A stretch of DNA of 64,000 nucleotides from Mermis nigrescens (taxonomy: Eukaryota; Nematoda; Enoplea; Mermithida; Mermithidae), in assembly GCA_036768485.1 (NCBI GenBank), contig JAVLUZ010000572.1, forward strand, positions 372,001 through 436,000, in the 5' to 3' direction. Below the pieces are notes generated by a model, which saw only the letters and a program-made list of their open reading frames with translations, did no database searches and was not told where the DNA came from. The translations under genes were made by a program, and so were the position numbers. Positions 21,244 through 36,200 of the stretch are shown piece by piece (the first letter of the stretch is position 1; every line of letters starts with the position of its first letter).

Positions 21244-24200
21244 CTAGAAGCATGCTAAGTATTGCAAAAGAAGAAAGTATGTACATAGTATAAAAAGGAA
21301 TCTCAACACCACACGTGGGCGTGAGGCAGTCTGGAAGGTCTAGACTAAACATTGGAGTAGGGGGAGTTTGCATCCCCCAGAAGTTGAACCCCCGCTGATT
21401 ACCGTAGACCCCAGAATTCTGTTTTTAGTAACATTTTCGTCGATTTTGGCAATTTCGCCCAACCAGACCTCCAGAATTTTCTTGCTGCCCATGTATAGTC
21501 TAGACCACAGATGCACAGCGAGGCCGACCTGGGAGTCTATCGGTCTGGGGTAGGGATGTTCTGGTTCCAGGTTTTTCGAAAAAATCGGATCCGGTTTCGG
21601 TTCCTAGAAAATTAAAACCTCGGTCCGATTCCGGTCCCGGTTCTCATGAAAGTTTGAACCGACGGTTCCAGTTCCGGTTCTTAGATCTAGGAAGGCGGTT
21701 CCGGTTCTCGGATCCTGTTGTAAGTATTTAAGCTAAGGTTTTATTGGTATGTACATGCGACTTCGCCGAAAGTATTGATAGAAAATGTCAATGTATACTA
21801 AGCTACGTAGGAGTCGTATGTCAAATTGTATTTTGAATTTTTTAAAAAGTTCCTTTCATTCGACCTGCTTCACATTTTGCTGAAATAGTCAAGTAGTTAG
21901 TATCTTAGGTGGGCAGCAAGAAAATTCTTGGGGGGTGCAAGATTTTTTGAAGGTCAAAAAATGGCCTCAATAATGGTGGTATGGCGATAAAAACATTATT
22001 TTTTGACGTTTCGCATCAAGCACTATCCATTGGCATCAAAAAATTGCGAAAAAAACAGAAAAATTTCAAAAATTGAATTCTGGGGGGAGGGGTATTTTGG
22101 TTTCTGGGGGAGTGCATACCCCCACGCCCAGGTGTGGTTAGTATAGTTTTTCTAATTTAGGCGACGAAACAATGAAACAAAATATATAATGCTAGCTTTA
22201 GATTCAAAGTAACTCTTTCGTAGTAAATTCAGTTCATCCTGACTAAACTTAATAAGGGGCAGCGTAATGCTCCAAAATGTTGAGCAAACTTTATCGGCGC
22301 GAATAGGGCCAAGGGAAGAATTGTATTTAATCGAAAGTTAGTCGTCTTTACGAAGGAAATATCATCAGCGAAGTAACAAGACGTGGGCGTGGGGGGCGGG
22401 GTTTGGGCGGGTATATCCCCCAGAAGGCCGAATACCCTCCAGAAACCAAAATACCCCCCCCCCAGAATTCAATTTTTGAAATTTTTTGTTTTTCTTCAAT
22501 TTTTTGATGCCAATGGATAGTGCTCGATAAGAAACGTTGAAAAATTGTGTTTTTACACCAAACCACCATTTTTTAAACAATTTTTTTTGACCTTCAAAAA
22601 ATCTTGCACCACCCCCACCTCCAGAATTTCGGTGCAGCCCACCTATGCAATTAACGTCAGTTACTCGCAGCAAATGACGCTCCCCACTATTTGGAACCCT
22701 TTGAGATGCGGTTTTTCTGAAGTTTTCCAGTCTTTTATTTTATGGAGTCATTTTCCATCTAGAAGTTCTTTGCAATTTAGAAATTCACTTGAATTTGTGA
22801 AGAAACATTGTTCATGCTACCGTAATTGCATTAAAATGTCATTGATCAGCAAAAATCCGGTGCAAACATTGGCGGATTAAAGGGAACGCGAGGAGGAAGG
22901 CCGCCTCTTCCCCATTGACCTAAAATAATTGGCGAAATAAATACCGGATATATAATTTGCAATGATTTTTGACCTTCAGTGATCATGATTTACCAAATTT
23001 TTACGGCGCTTCGCGCCAGATAATATTTTATAGTAAGTAGCATTTATTTACTTTCTTGGCGTTCAGGAAGAAATACTTTTGCTCGGGGGAATCAGTTTTT
23101 TTGTACAAGGTCCGTTTGTACATGTACAAAGATGGTCCCTAAAAGTCTTTGTACATTTCGTACACACAAATTTTTGGGTACTATAATATGGTACAGTAGC
23201 GATTTTAGTGTGGCAAAAATAGAGTTGTTCGACCTTTGCTTGCGTATTTTAGAAATTTCTAGGTTTCTGAGGGCAAAAATCAGTAATAATCGTCTCAAAA
23301 CGGAGCGAAGCGCCAAAAAATTTGGCATTTTTGCTTTCAAAATGCAATTTCTGAAATTATAAAGATATATAGAACACACAATTGATCAATTTCGGCGCGG
23401 AGTGCCGAGAATTTTAGCGAATTTCGAACCTTTTTTGCAGTTTTTGTCTTCCAAAAAATCTTTGTACATGTACAAAGACGGTCTCAAAAGTCTTTGTACA
23501 TCGCGAAAAATCTTTGCCGAATACAAAAAAAACCGCGGGGGAATAGATTTTAGACATTTAAAGAGCAGAAACAGCATTTTCGGCATAGTTTTCATTTACT
23601 TTCAAGCATAACGTTCCTAAATTATCGACCTTCTGTGTCAAATGCTATAAATATAGGAGAGGGAGCTGTAATTCACGCTTCTAAAAGTTCTACGGTTTTA
23701 ATTTCACAAAGTTTTCTAGAGCTTCGCGTCAGATTTCCGCTAAAACTAAAGAAATTTAATGATTTTCTGGAGCAAACTTTTCTAAAAAGAAATTTTGCGC
23801 CAAAAGCGATTTTTAATTTAATCAGACAACGCAAAATGCCTGAAAAAACGATATTTCGCTTAGGGCAAATTTTTGGACCTATTTTTGGACTGTTTTTTGG
23901 AAAAGTTGGGGTATCGATCGCCGCTCCCCTAGAAGGATCCTAGATCCACCATTAAGTGCAAAGCTTCGAAATTTTTCATAAATTCAAACCGAAAGAAATA
24001 GAAGGGTAACTCAAATCCTTGCTTTTTCTTTACAATAATTTGTTTAGATTTAAACTGATAAAGATTTCAGCAAAATATTTCTTGAAGGTTCGCTAAAAAA
24101 ACTGCATAATTTAGGCTGAAATCGCCATTATTATCCTTAAAAGCTTTATTCAAGTCACATAATGTTCTTCGAATACAAGAATTATTATTTCTGACACAAA

Positions 24201-27200
24201 ATTAGCTATGCGCCGAAAATGACAGAAATTATCCTAAACAATAGGCAAAAGCATTTTAAAAATAAATTTATTCTTCATCTCGCCAACTAAGTATGTTGGA
24301 CTTACGAGACAATGCGCATTCTCACTCTCAAACCTTGTTGCATTAGAGAATTTAATATCCATTGCTTATCACCACACCTGGGCGTGGGGGGAATTGGGAG
24401 GGATATGCATCCCCCCCCGAGAAACCAAAATACCCCCCTTCTCCAGAATTCAATTTTTGAAAATTTTTTTCGTTTTTTTCGCAATTTTTTTGATGCCAAT
24501 GGATAGTGCTCGATGAGAAACGTCGACAAATGGTGTTTTCCGCCGTACCACCATTTTTAAGGCCTTTTTTTGACCTTCAAAAAATCTTGCACACCCCCCC
24601 AGAATTTTCTTGCTGCCCACGTATGCTTATCACTATCAGCACCTTGCTCTTGCTATTAAAAATAAGAAAAGTCAATTGGTGATTTTTTAATTATATGTAC
24701 ATAGAATAATAATTATAAATGCTAATTTTTTATTTTATTTTATTTATTTCATTTATCCTATCACTAAAACCTTTCTACATATTATCATTATAATCATATC
24801 GATTACTAATTTATTTAATCAAAATTTCGTAGCTTCAAAAGTTGGAGCTGAAGTAGAAGTGTTAATACATACTACTAGTTCTTGTGCAGCCGGAGAATTA
24901 GGGGCCTTGTATGAGGCAAAGCGAAAAAATCTAAAATTATCGTAAAAACATGCATTAAAAGCTGATTTTAGTGAAAAATCATGCCTGTCGACAGAAGTGG
25001 TCACAAGATTATATGTATAATCGTCAATATTATTGTTCCCTAACTTTTTCCTGTATTTTCTGAGAATCTCTGTTTCTGCCTGATCATAATTCTTTTTGCC
25101 TTTTTTCGAAACCGAGAACCGATCCAAAAAACAACGGTTATGGTTATTGAAAAATGAAAAAATCGGTCCCGCTTCCTATTATTGGAAAATTGAAAAATCA
25201 GTTCTCGTATTCCAAAAAAATGATCGGTTCCAGCCGGTTCCGGTTAACCGGCACATCCATAGTCTGAAGAAGCGTCAAGAATTGAGCTTTTTGGGCCAAA
25301 ATGACATCGAAAACTGGTATAAGCGCTAAAATAACGTTAAAACTACGTTATTACACAGTTTCTGGTCAATTTAGGGCACTTTAAAGAAAATTTTCAATTT
25401 TCATTCATTTTTGACCTTCATTTTGCCTCACTTTCCCCAAAAAACTTCCCATTTTTCCATTCTGGGGGTCTAGAGACCCTAAACCCCCCTCACGTGTCTG
25501 TCTGGTCTACACGACCCAGAATCCGGCACATCCCCAAAAATCAATAGACCCCCGAAATTGAATTTTCGGTGCTATGTACTTTTGGCAATTTGGCCCCATC
25601 GGACCCCACAGAATTTAGCTGCTGCCCATGTATGTTTAGCACTAGCAATAAACACGAAATTTATAATTTACATTTTTACATAAAAACCTATCCAAGTCTT
25701 CGCTATCAAATCATTACGAACACTCGAACACTGGCCAATAATTATACTTAAAAACTCAAGGCGTCTAACAAACAACTACCTTTAAAAGTTTAAAATTACA
25801 AAACTACTGCAACTGGAAAAAAGTCCGTTTACATAAATAAAAGTTTTACTGGGAAAAATGCTTAGAGCCTAAATCTGGTGTCATCAATTCCGAAAACTTC
25901 GAATAGGTAAAAAATCAATAAAATGCTCTATCAATCATCAAAAATTACCGAAATACGAACACAAACATTAAAAAACAATTTACACAGATAACATTCACAT
26001 TAAAATTTTTAGATATGTACAGAGAACGCCACTCAAGTGGCTTGCGGCATAAAAATTCTGGGGTGAGTGCAAGATTTTTCAAGGGTCAAAAAAATGGCCG
26101 TAAAAATGGTGTTATGGCGAAAATAAATTCAATTTTTCAACGTTTCTCATCGAACACTATCCATTGGCATCACAAATTGCGAAAAAAACAAAAATTTTCA
26201 AAAATTGAATTCTGGGGGTATTTTGGTTTCGGCTGGGGGGGGTGCATACCCCAAACCCCCCACGCCCAGGTGTGCTAAAGATACATCTCAGGAATGCAAC
26301 TGACTAATCAGCCTTTTTCACGGAAATACTCGTTATACACATACTCGCAACGCAAGTTAATGGCAAATAATTTCCAGGTAAAGAACAAGCTACAACAGTG
26401 GACAATAGAAATGCCACAGTGATATTTACCTTACAGAAAACAAATTTCTATGCTTGAAATTACCTATTATGATGCTTTAGTAAACGGTTATAACACCGCT
26501 TTAACGACTATCTTATGAGCATAGTTCAAAGAAAAGAAAAATCAATGACAATTTAAAATTTTTTAATTTTTGCTTAAATTTTTTTGAGGGGTCATAGGCT
26601 TATACTGCATTTTCAACTGAAGACTATCAACTTGTGCGGCATTTATTTGATAAAAAACTTACTGTCTCATATCCCGATCCATTCAACATGTAAACTAAAT
26701 CTTCTGTGGCTACGTTACCCGAAGCACCTTTAGCGTAGGGACATCCACCAAGCCCAGCAATGCTGCTATCGAAAGTTCTAATGCCCAACTAAAATTGAGA
26801 AGAGAAAGCACCCAATAGGTAACGTACGAGTAAGTAACCCAAATGACAACAAAGTGACTGCAGTATGCGACACTCAAATAAGCTCTTGGACGAAAATGTG
26901 CTTTTTTAGCTTTTTCTCGACATTTTTATGCAATTTTTGCCAGAAATTATGATTGAAAACAATGCTGATAAGAAAGTCATGCGCACTACTTAAGATTAAA
27001 AAACAAGCTAGTCTAACCACTAGATTTTTTCGTTGAGAAAGCCCTATAAGAACGACAGTTGGATAACACGTCTTCCTTTAAAATGTTTTAACTTTTAAGG
27101 ATCAAAATGATAAGATAAATGTGCCCGACTAGAGTCAGTTAGATCAACTCAAACAAGTCTGACCTCTAAGGCGCATAAAACATTAGCCAAAGCTTGTCCA

Positions 27201-30200
27201 TAAGTATCGTGGCAATGCAGAGCCAAATTTTTTGAATCAATTTTGGCCAGGATAACGTTGAGTAGTGAGTGAATAACACCTGGAGTCCCAACTCCGATAG
27301 TATCGCCCAGGCTGACTTCGAAACAGCCCATTTCCAACAATTTCTCCGTTAGCTAAAGCACAAAAGGAGTAAAATGAAAGCTCGCCTCGTACTTGAAACG
27401 ACAGTAAAAATAAGGAACTAAACAGGTAGTAAAAGAACATACTCGTATAAACTACCAGGATAGCAAATATGCGATTTTAGTTCCGAGCAACAAACGTGTG
27501 GTGAGCAGACATGCACTGCATGGGAATTCTAGAGGGAGGGGTGAAATTTTTAAGTATCTTATTTGGGCCCGAAATGGTGGGCACCATACGTGGGCAGTAA
27601 GAAAATTCTGGGTAGAGGGTCAGGATGGGTAAAATTGGGGGTTCAATTTCTAGGGGGTACAAAGCCCCCCACGCCCATGTGTGGTAAACATGCGTCAAAA
27701 AAATCGTTTTCGGCGTTTCTGACAATGCTCTATCTTCCTATAGCATAAAAGAATTTTGAAAAAAATCAAAAAAAGTCGAACAATTTAACAAAATATAGTC
27801 AAAACACGAGTATAAGGCGCGAAGCGCCGAATAGTTGACATTTTTGAGTAAATAGATAGCTGAAAACGCTTAAAAAAGCACCTTTCCAACGACTTTTTAG
27901 AAAATTTCAGGGGAACTTACGAAAAATGGCGAATTCTTGGTGAAGGGGTGAAACGCTTCCCCCCCAAGATCATGTAAGGCGGCGACTTGAAGATTGAGGT
28001 TTCCGGTCATTAAAAGTATAAAAATACAAGCGAATTCCAGTACATAATGACAAATAAATAATTAAGCACACCGCATTCAGATACATCGTATACACTTCCT
28101 GTTTAACGTGTCAATATATCCCGATTTGGGGTACGGCACGAGAGGACTGGATAGGAAATTGAACTTTAAAGTCGGCTATCCGTCAGCCTGACACTACAAA
28201 GTGTTCATGTACGAGTTTTATTCGTGCCTCCAGGAAGAGGAAGCTCGTTGCATTACGTGGAGTTCGAACCGCCAACCTTCTGCACCAGGTGCAATGGTGT
28301 TTACCACTACGCCACAAGGCGTCATCCGTCGTATACACTGCTTTAAAAATAATCAGCGTTCAGACTTGTTAAGCGTTTCTGATGCAATTTTTTCACCTTT
28401 TCATGCATTGTTTTATGATTAAAAAATTTTTCGATTAAATGGGTGAGCGGCCGCCCTCTTCCCTCCTAACTACGACCATGATCGTACTCATGTTGTTTGT
28501 TTTTACCAATCTTAATTCGAGGCTACGTCATAATTATGATACGCCTACTAAAAGAACTTTTATTCATAGATTCACACGGTTAAGGTCGGCAGGGGAAGAA
28601 ATCCCAAGAATCCAAAAAAGTAAATTTAACGTTCACGATTTCTTTGCTGTTTAAACGAGTAAAATGGTCAAAGTAGCCTATAAAACATTTTTTCGTGGTA
28701 ATATCGCATTTTAAAAGCACAGTCTATTTTGACTGCATTATATTACTTTAGGCATTAAAAAATGCAAAAATGTATAAATTTTGGGCGCTTTTGAGTAAAA
28801 AGTATGCATAAAAGTACTCATTTGGGAAAAATGTTGTCATTTTCACTGCTTTTGACCTGCAAAAATGAAGCAAAAAACGTACCATCAGCTCAAAATCGCC
28901 ACACAATACCTGTCTGACTAACCCTTCACCGGGGAGTAATACCTACAAGTAAGAATGGTAGAGGGGTTAGGGGGAGTATGCAACCCCCAGAAAGTCGGAA
29001 TACCCCCCCCCCCAAAAAAAAACCAAAAATACCCCCATAATTTAATTTTCGAAATATTTTTTAGCGATTTTTTTTTATGCTAACGGATAGTGCTCGATGA
29101 GAAACGTTGAAAAATAGTGTTTTTTCGCCATACCGCAATTTAACGACCACTTTTTGATTAAAAAATCTTGCATACACACACCCCAGAATTTTGGTGCTGC
29201 CCACCTATGGTTACCCACTTCACCTCCTATGTCATCTGTGCTTTTATCGCATGGAAAAATAGCACAAACCTCTAACACAGCGTCTGACTTGATGGCTCCT
29301 TCGTATGGACAGCCTGCTATGCATGAGACGTATCCCCGTATCCGAATATTTTGCTTTACATTTAAATTCATTATTTCTCTCAGCCTCTCCAAACTCTTCT
29401 CTATTGAACAACGAATATTCTTTCTAGAAAAATAAAAAATTAAATTATAAACAAGCACCCAAAATATCAGTGGGCAGGCCTGAAATTTTCTGGATTGATT
29501 TAATGAGACAAATGGATTTAATATACTATGTATTTGAAGACGTGCTACATACTCTTACAAGAAAATTTATCACTTAAACTAAACATGTATTTTGATAACA
29601 AAAAATACATTTCTGCTTATATTATATCATTTCGAATAATGCGAAATCGAGTAACTCAAAAATCGATCAGGCATGTCAAACCTTATATTTATCTAGGACA
29701 AGAAAACATACATACATATCAATAGAACCTGTACGATCTAACTATGTGGAATAAGCAAGATATCATCATATTAATTTCTTACTGAAAAACATTCGACATT
29801 TTCTTCCTATTATTCGTTATTGCTGCATATCTATGTATTAGCATACATCAGGGTTTTTTTGTATCCGGCAAAGATTTTTCCCAATGTACAAATATGTACT
29901 TTTCGGGACCGTCTTTGTATATGTATGTACAAAAATTTTTGAGAAGACAAAAATTGCAAAAAAGGTCTAAAATTCAAAAATTTCCGGCGCTTCGCGCCGA
30001 AATGAGTAATTATGTGTTCTATATATATCTTTATAATGATAGAAATTGCATTTGGGAAGGAAAAATGTCAAATTTTTCGGCGCTTCGCGCCGTTTTAGGA
30101 CTATTCTTAGTGATTTTTGCCATCAGAAACCCAGAAATTAGCTAAAATACACTCCCAAAGATCGAACAACTCTGTTTTTACCACCACTAAAATCGCTACC

Positions 30201-33200
30201 GTACCATATTATAGTACCCAAAAATTTTTGTACAGAATGTAGAAAGACTTTTAGGGACCATCTTTGTATATGTACAAATGAACCTCGTACAAAAAAAAAC
30301 ACTGGCATGCATCTTTTATTGCTTCGTGAATATGTAAACATTACATCAGGGCTGTATGAACGGAAGGGGGTTGGGGGAGGGAAAGGGGGCGCCCCCTTTG
30401 GCCGTAAGATAATGCAACGGAAGGATGACAAAACAGCATAAGCTTGCCCGAAAATCGTCAAAAATTCGGGGCCATATGTGGAGTATTTTCTATAGTCTTG
30501 TCCATACATGTACCGGCTCTAAATTTCAGATGGGCGGGTCCACGGCCATTTTTAGAAGGGGAGGGGGGGTAAATTACTTCCAATTTTTGGCCAAAAACGG
30601 CCAAAGGGATAAAAAAATTCAATTTTTTCTGAAAATCGGGGAAGAGAGTTATAAATTTTCTGACTTTGAGAAGAATGGAGTGGGGATCCCCTATCTCCCT
30701 GTTACATGTATGGCTTTGCCTCAAGTGCGACCAAAAATGATATTAAAGCCTATTTAGAGAAAAGAGAACTGTTTTCAAAAAGTTCGAATTATATGATCTT
30801 AACGGATAGAGCATATTGAGAAACGTCGGTAAATATAGTTTTCACGAGCTATCCCTACGAAATATCCGAGATATTAACCAATTTACTTCGAGTCCGCCCC
30901 CTAGGCTGGATCCTGGATACGGGCCTGCATTACATGCACCATACATACTCGCACGTAAACACAGGGGCGTAATAAGGATTGTATTTCGGGGAGGGGGAAG
31001 GGCGAAATTTCTGAAGTCCTATATCTCAAGACCCATTAGGAGACACGTAAAAATATTGGCATTTTTGAGCGTTTCTCGACAACATCTATGCCATAGTGAA
31101 GAAAAAAATTGAAAAAATTGTAAAGTTTTTTGCTTGATTTCAAACTTGGATATAAAAAATCTATCCTTAAACCTATCTGTATGACTAATTTCTCAATATC
31201 AAGTTAAAGCTTGACTCCAATACATTTCGAAATTATTGACTTTGCATTCAATTTTGTAAAACTAATGCAGGAGATAATTAATGGGCGCGAAGCAACGAAA
31301 GTTTTTGACATATTCGCTATTTTTAAGTCAAATCTGGGCTTCCAAGGTAAGAAATATGATAGAAAACGAGAAATCCGTGGCGAAGCGCCTATTTCCTTTA
31401 GGGGACCCTTGCGAAAAATACAAATATTTTTCCATTCCTGGGCCGAGGGGAGGTGCCCCTAGCCCCGCCTGGATATGCCCTTGCGAACATGTAAATTTAC
31501 ACTCAGCTTAGTACAGCAGACGACGAAGTACAGGTTTTGTTTTAAGCAGAACAATGAGTGAAGTGAATATCTATGTGGTATCTGAACCATACATGATCTT
31601 GAAGGGGTTTGAGGGGTTTTCACCCCCCCCACAAAAATTTTCACACGCCACGAAAATTTTTTCAACCCCCAGAATTACCGATTTTTTTTAAAGTTCCCAA
31701 AAATGTTGTGAAAATTTGTAGAAAAGAAGCTTTTTTGATCGTTTTTAGCTATCTATTTGTTCAAAAGTGCCACATTTTTGGCGCTTCGCGCCGCTATACT
31801 GATAACGTGGGGCGCACGCGGAGTGCGAACGGGTACCCGGGTATACCCGGGTAGAAAATGGTTTACTACCCGGGTACCACGACGAATGCAGGTATACCCG
31901 GGTACCGAATCCTGTCATAAAATGGAAAATTAGCACTGCAGTTATGCAATATGTGCTAAGAATCGAATTAGAAACCTAGAAACGTATTGCTTCTAGTGCG
32001 ATTGAATCACAATGTAAATGTGATATGATATAATCAACCGTATATTGTTAAATAAGCGAGTCTGTTAATATTTCCTATTGTCACAGTATATCGCACATAC
32101 GGTTTAGGCAAATTCCATCATTCAGGTCTTTAGTTAAATTATTTTACTTGTGCCGAATTCTTCTTATTCTCTATTGTAAACAAATTTAAACAAGAATGTA
32201 TCTGCTAACGACGCTTTTTCTAATGCATTCGCTTCTGTGACCATTATATAAATTTAGACTGCAACTTTTATTCACATCGTGCGCACAACTGTTTTAGTTC
32301 AGGCCGATTCAGAAGCCTATCGATGTTCCAAATGCAGTCAGCCATAGGCGTACCCCCAAAATTTTCAAGAAATATTGTTGATTTTTTTGTTGGACTAATG
32401 TGTGTCCAGAAAATTGAGTTCAAAAAGACAAAAACCCGGCGCTTCGCGCCGAAGTCATTATTTATTGTTATATAGATCCAATGAATTTAAAAGCTTGAAT
32501 CAGCTAAAATAATCCAAAACTTGCATCACTTTAGTTATTTAATGCACTATTAGTTCATTGAATGAAACTGCACATGCTTGTTGAACATAATAGTAAAAGG
32601 TGAAAATGTTTGCGTACCATCTCTGCTTTGTTTATCTTTGTTTACAAAGGACGCATAATTCTATTTTAAATGAAAGGAAAGGCCAAATTTTCTTGTGTTT
32701 TTGTGCATTCTGTTTTCTGAACTATTTAATAAGAAGGCCGCAAATAAGCCTGAAAACGAGTAAGAATAAAAATTCTCATTGATACATCTTTCAATGACTT
32801 ATTGGTTGCGACTCGTTGCTGCTCTCCTTAGCAAAGGTCGAAAAACGCAATTTTAAGTTTTTTTGGGCTTAATCCAGGACCGAGATTTTGCCGATTTACG
32901 AAAATTTTAACGTTACAAATAAATTATAGTGCTTTTTTACAAAATTTTCCGGGGTTCTGCCCCGGACCCAGTTGGGGAGCGCTTGAGCGCGCCACCCCAG
33001 ACCCCCAGCCGTACTATCTCGTTTTACACGTGCAAAGAGATATGTAGGAGGACCATAGCTTCCCAAGGTCGAAAGTTTAGGGGGGTGAAATCCCAAAATT
33101 TGGAACCACTAAATTTAGATTTCTAGCCTTTTTTGCAGGTCAAATATGCAAAACGCTTAAAACATCTTATATAGCATGTTTTAATGTGAAAAGCTTCATT

Positions 33201-36200
33201 TAAATACTTTTGGTACCATTTTGACTACTTTCGTCACTCTTGTAAGTAAAAAATATAAGAATTCATCGAAAATTTTGACTTTTCAGATTATTTTAACTTC
33301 ATTCTAGGTATTTTATGGGTAAATAAAAAAGTAACGTATATACTAGTCGGCGCGAAGGGCCGAAAAATTTTGACATCTGCGCTGCTTTTGTACCAAAAAT
33401 CATTACGAAAACGTTTGATAGCTCAAAATCGTCTGACAGTGATTCAAGTATCGGACCCTGAGGTGGGGTAATGCTCCCCTCACCCCCCTATGGGAATGTG
33501 TGAGGAGGACAGAAAAGGTAAAAGGATTGAGAATTTTTAAAAATTTCTGGCGCTTCGCACCGCAATTAGTTTATCTTTTCTGTATGATTAAAGCGGTATA
33601 AATTGAGTTGAAAGAGTAAAAACGTCAAAATTTTCCTGCGCATAGCACCGCCGATGATTGTCTTTCTTTTTGTAAAGCTCCAGCATTGCGTTTAAAAGCC
33701 TGGATCAGTCAAAATATCTTCATACTAAGTTAATAATTCGTAGTTTTCCTGTTCTGCTCTGTCAGACTATTAGTATTCAGTATTCATATATCTATACAAC
33801 ATGTTAAGGGCGGTAAAAAATGACTGAATTTCTTGGTGCTTTGCGCCACTTATGATTTACGAACTGTTTGTCAATAAAAAGGCCGTAAATTCTACATGAA
33901 AACGGTAAAAACCGACAATTTTTGGCAGCTTCGCTGCCGGATTGGTTCCTCTGTCAATCCAGTGCGCCATAGAATACGCGATTCAGAGAAAAACTTCGCG
34001 GAAGAGATGCGAAAGAAGCGACCTGAATGGTTGATTAAAAGTGCAAAGTGATGTTGAAATTTGCTAAAACCAAACTGTTTCCAGACTTGGAATGAAATTC
34101 ACAGAATCTTCTTGAGACTTTTAACCAAGAACTACATACAGTCTTCTCTGTAAGTCGAGTGCAGTACCGTTTATCCTTTATTTTTTGAATTGGTATGTTG
34201 TCATGCCTTGTGTTAATTGTTAATCTTCAGCCCCAGCGCCGACCCACGACCCCGACCGGGGTGAAGATCTGACCCGCCGGCGCGATCCTGCAGCGGTGCA
34301 ATCAGCCGAAAATAAACAATGTTCACGCAGCATTCTCTTTTATCCCAGGTCCCTGCCCGGTGTATACCCGGGTACCCGGGTACCCGAATTGCGGATACCC
34401 GAATGGTAACACGGGTACCCCGGGCAGTAAAATTTGCGAAGTGTGCAGCTCTATGTTTTTGACTGTATATTTTGTTCGACATTTTTGATTTCTTTTCGAA
34501 ATTTTTTTTGTTTTCGTGCTCTAGAAAAATAGAGCATCGTCATAAACGCTACGCGCACCTACCATTTTTGGACTAAGAAAAGACACTTTATAATTTCACA
34601 TGCTGTGCATGTATGATCTGAACTGTTTTATAAAATTGAAAAAAGACTCACTGGGTAAAAGTCTCAGAAGCGGCCGTGAAAAATGCGATTTCCTTTATTC
34701 CCGCCAGAACCTATATATTGAAGCGAAATTAAGCGAACAATCAATAATGAAAGTAAGCTGTATTTGAGTTTACAGCTCGCTCGAAATGTTTCGCAGTTGG
34801 CACCAAAGCTGAATAAATTACACCAGGTTTGCGCCTAATCCCACGCATTACGTCGTCGCCATCACTGAGCTGCGAATAATACATAAAAAACATGAAAATG
34901 AAGCTGCAATTTTCATTAAACTAATGTAGAAAAACTTTACGAATGTATGCATATTTAAAAATTCTGTAAAAACCATGCCAAGCATACATGACCTTGAGGG
35001 GCGGGCATAGTTTTTTGGGGCTGGTTTTTTAGGTTACATGTTTTTTTATAGTTCCCAATTGGATTTTGCTGGTTGTTTGAGTTTTGACTCTGATCGATTT
35101 TTCTCGAAGAGAACTGGCGATTTTTTTGAAAGTTCCCAAACATTTTCCAAAAATTTGTAGAAAAGATGCCTTTTAAGCGTTTTTAGCTCTTTATTTGCTC
35201 ATAAGTGCCAAATTTTCGGCGCTTCCCGCCATTATACTCATGTTTTGACTATATTTTTTCCAATTTGTTCCGACTTTTTTGATTTTTCTGAAGTTTTTTC
35301 AAAATGTTTTTATGCTCTAGAAAGGTAGAGCATCGTCAGAAACGCTAAAAAACGATGTTTTTGACGCGTACCTACCATTTTCGGACCCAAAAAGGCACTT
35401 TATTATTTAATCCCTCCAGATTCCTATGCTGTGCAAGTATGATGCCAAGTAACAAATAAGGGTCAGCAAGCATAAAATGGGTATGTGTACATATACATGA
35501 GAGATTAAGAGTTTAGGACATAATTTAAAATCAAATAATTTATTCAGTAGCTGTATTCACCGTCTATAAGCGGCATAAGATCGAAAATAAATGAAATACC
35601 ACCAGACAATTCCGTAACTTTACTTAAAGAATAAATTTTATTCGTTCCGACAAAAAAACAAACACGGTGGGAAAAATACTTTCTCAAATCTAAAATAAGT
35701 CATTAAGAAATACGATCTAAAAATATTGAGTATTGAAAAATTAATAAGATATGTACATTTAAAATTATTATATTAAAAATTAAATTGTATTAAAAATAAA
35801 ATTATATCTAATCATTAAAATTATTCAAAAAATGATAAAAAATCATAAATGATCATTTAAAAAATGATATGAAAAAATGAGTGATATTTAGAAATTACAA
35901 GAAATATTTAATAATAATGAATTTAAAAGTAAAAAAATTATTAAAAAAACTATCAAAAATGATCTATGAAAGTAAATAAGTGAATAAAATAACACTATCT
36001 TAAGGCTTAAAGACTAGAGGAAACAAGACGACTGATTAACATGAAATCACTACTGAATCAGAACAACTAGATCCAAACAAAGTTTAAATTTTGTCACGCA
36101 AATAATAGTTTTTTGCCCAACTCCGAGGACCAAGTGAACGGAGAAAGGCGCATCGCAACAAATATGAGAGTGAGCGCCGAAGAAGCAAAAATAAGAAAAA

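Larger units (their letters stand above)
21551..25261 (-). mobile_element. hAT-like transposon (3.7 kb) carrying nested MITEs
   Basis: The left end TAGGGATGTTCTGGTTCC and the inverted right end TATGGATGTGCCGGTTAACC resemble the other hAT ends in this window. Both sides carry clustered GGTTCCGGTTC subterminal repeats. Flanking 8-mers GTCTGGGG (21543-21550) and GTCTGAAG (25262-25269) match at 6 of 8. Inside are family B copies, one family A copy and a possible transposase N-terminus. The element lies in the last HMGCL intron. Confidence 0.8.
31588..34616. mobile_element. Family C MITE split by a large insertion
   Basis: Ends CATACATGATC and its inverse GTGCATGTATG are flanked by a perfect 8-bp TSD, ATCTGAAC, at 31580-31587 and 34617-34624. 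The family C body runs to about 31800 (with GGCGCTTCGCGCC at 31780-31792) and resumes at about 34455. The intervening 2.65 kb is a separate insertion. It lies in the HMGCL intron between 34652 and 29423. Confidence 0.9.

Noticed and set aside
24831..24945. Plus-strand frame opposite the possible hAT fragment, with a gene-like run of about 38 residues ('[17 protein letters not shown]')
   Set aside because: No ATG, no splice sites that make sense, and no family recognised.
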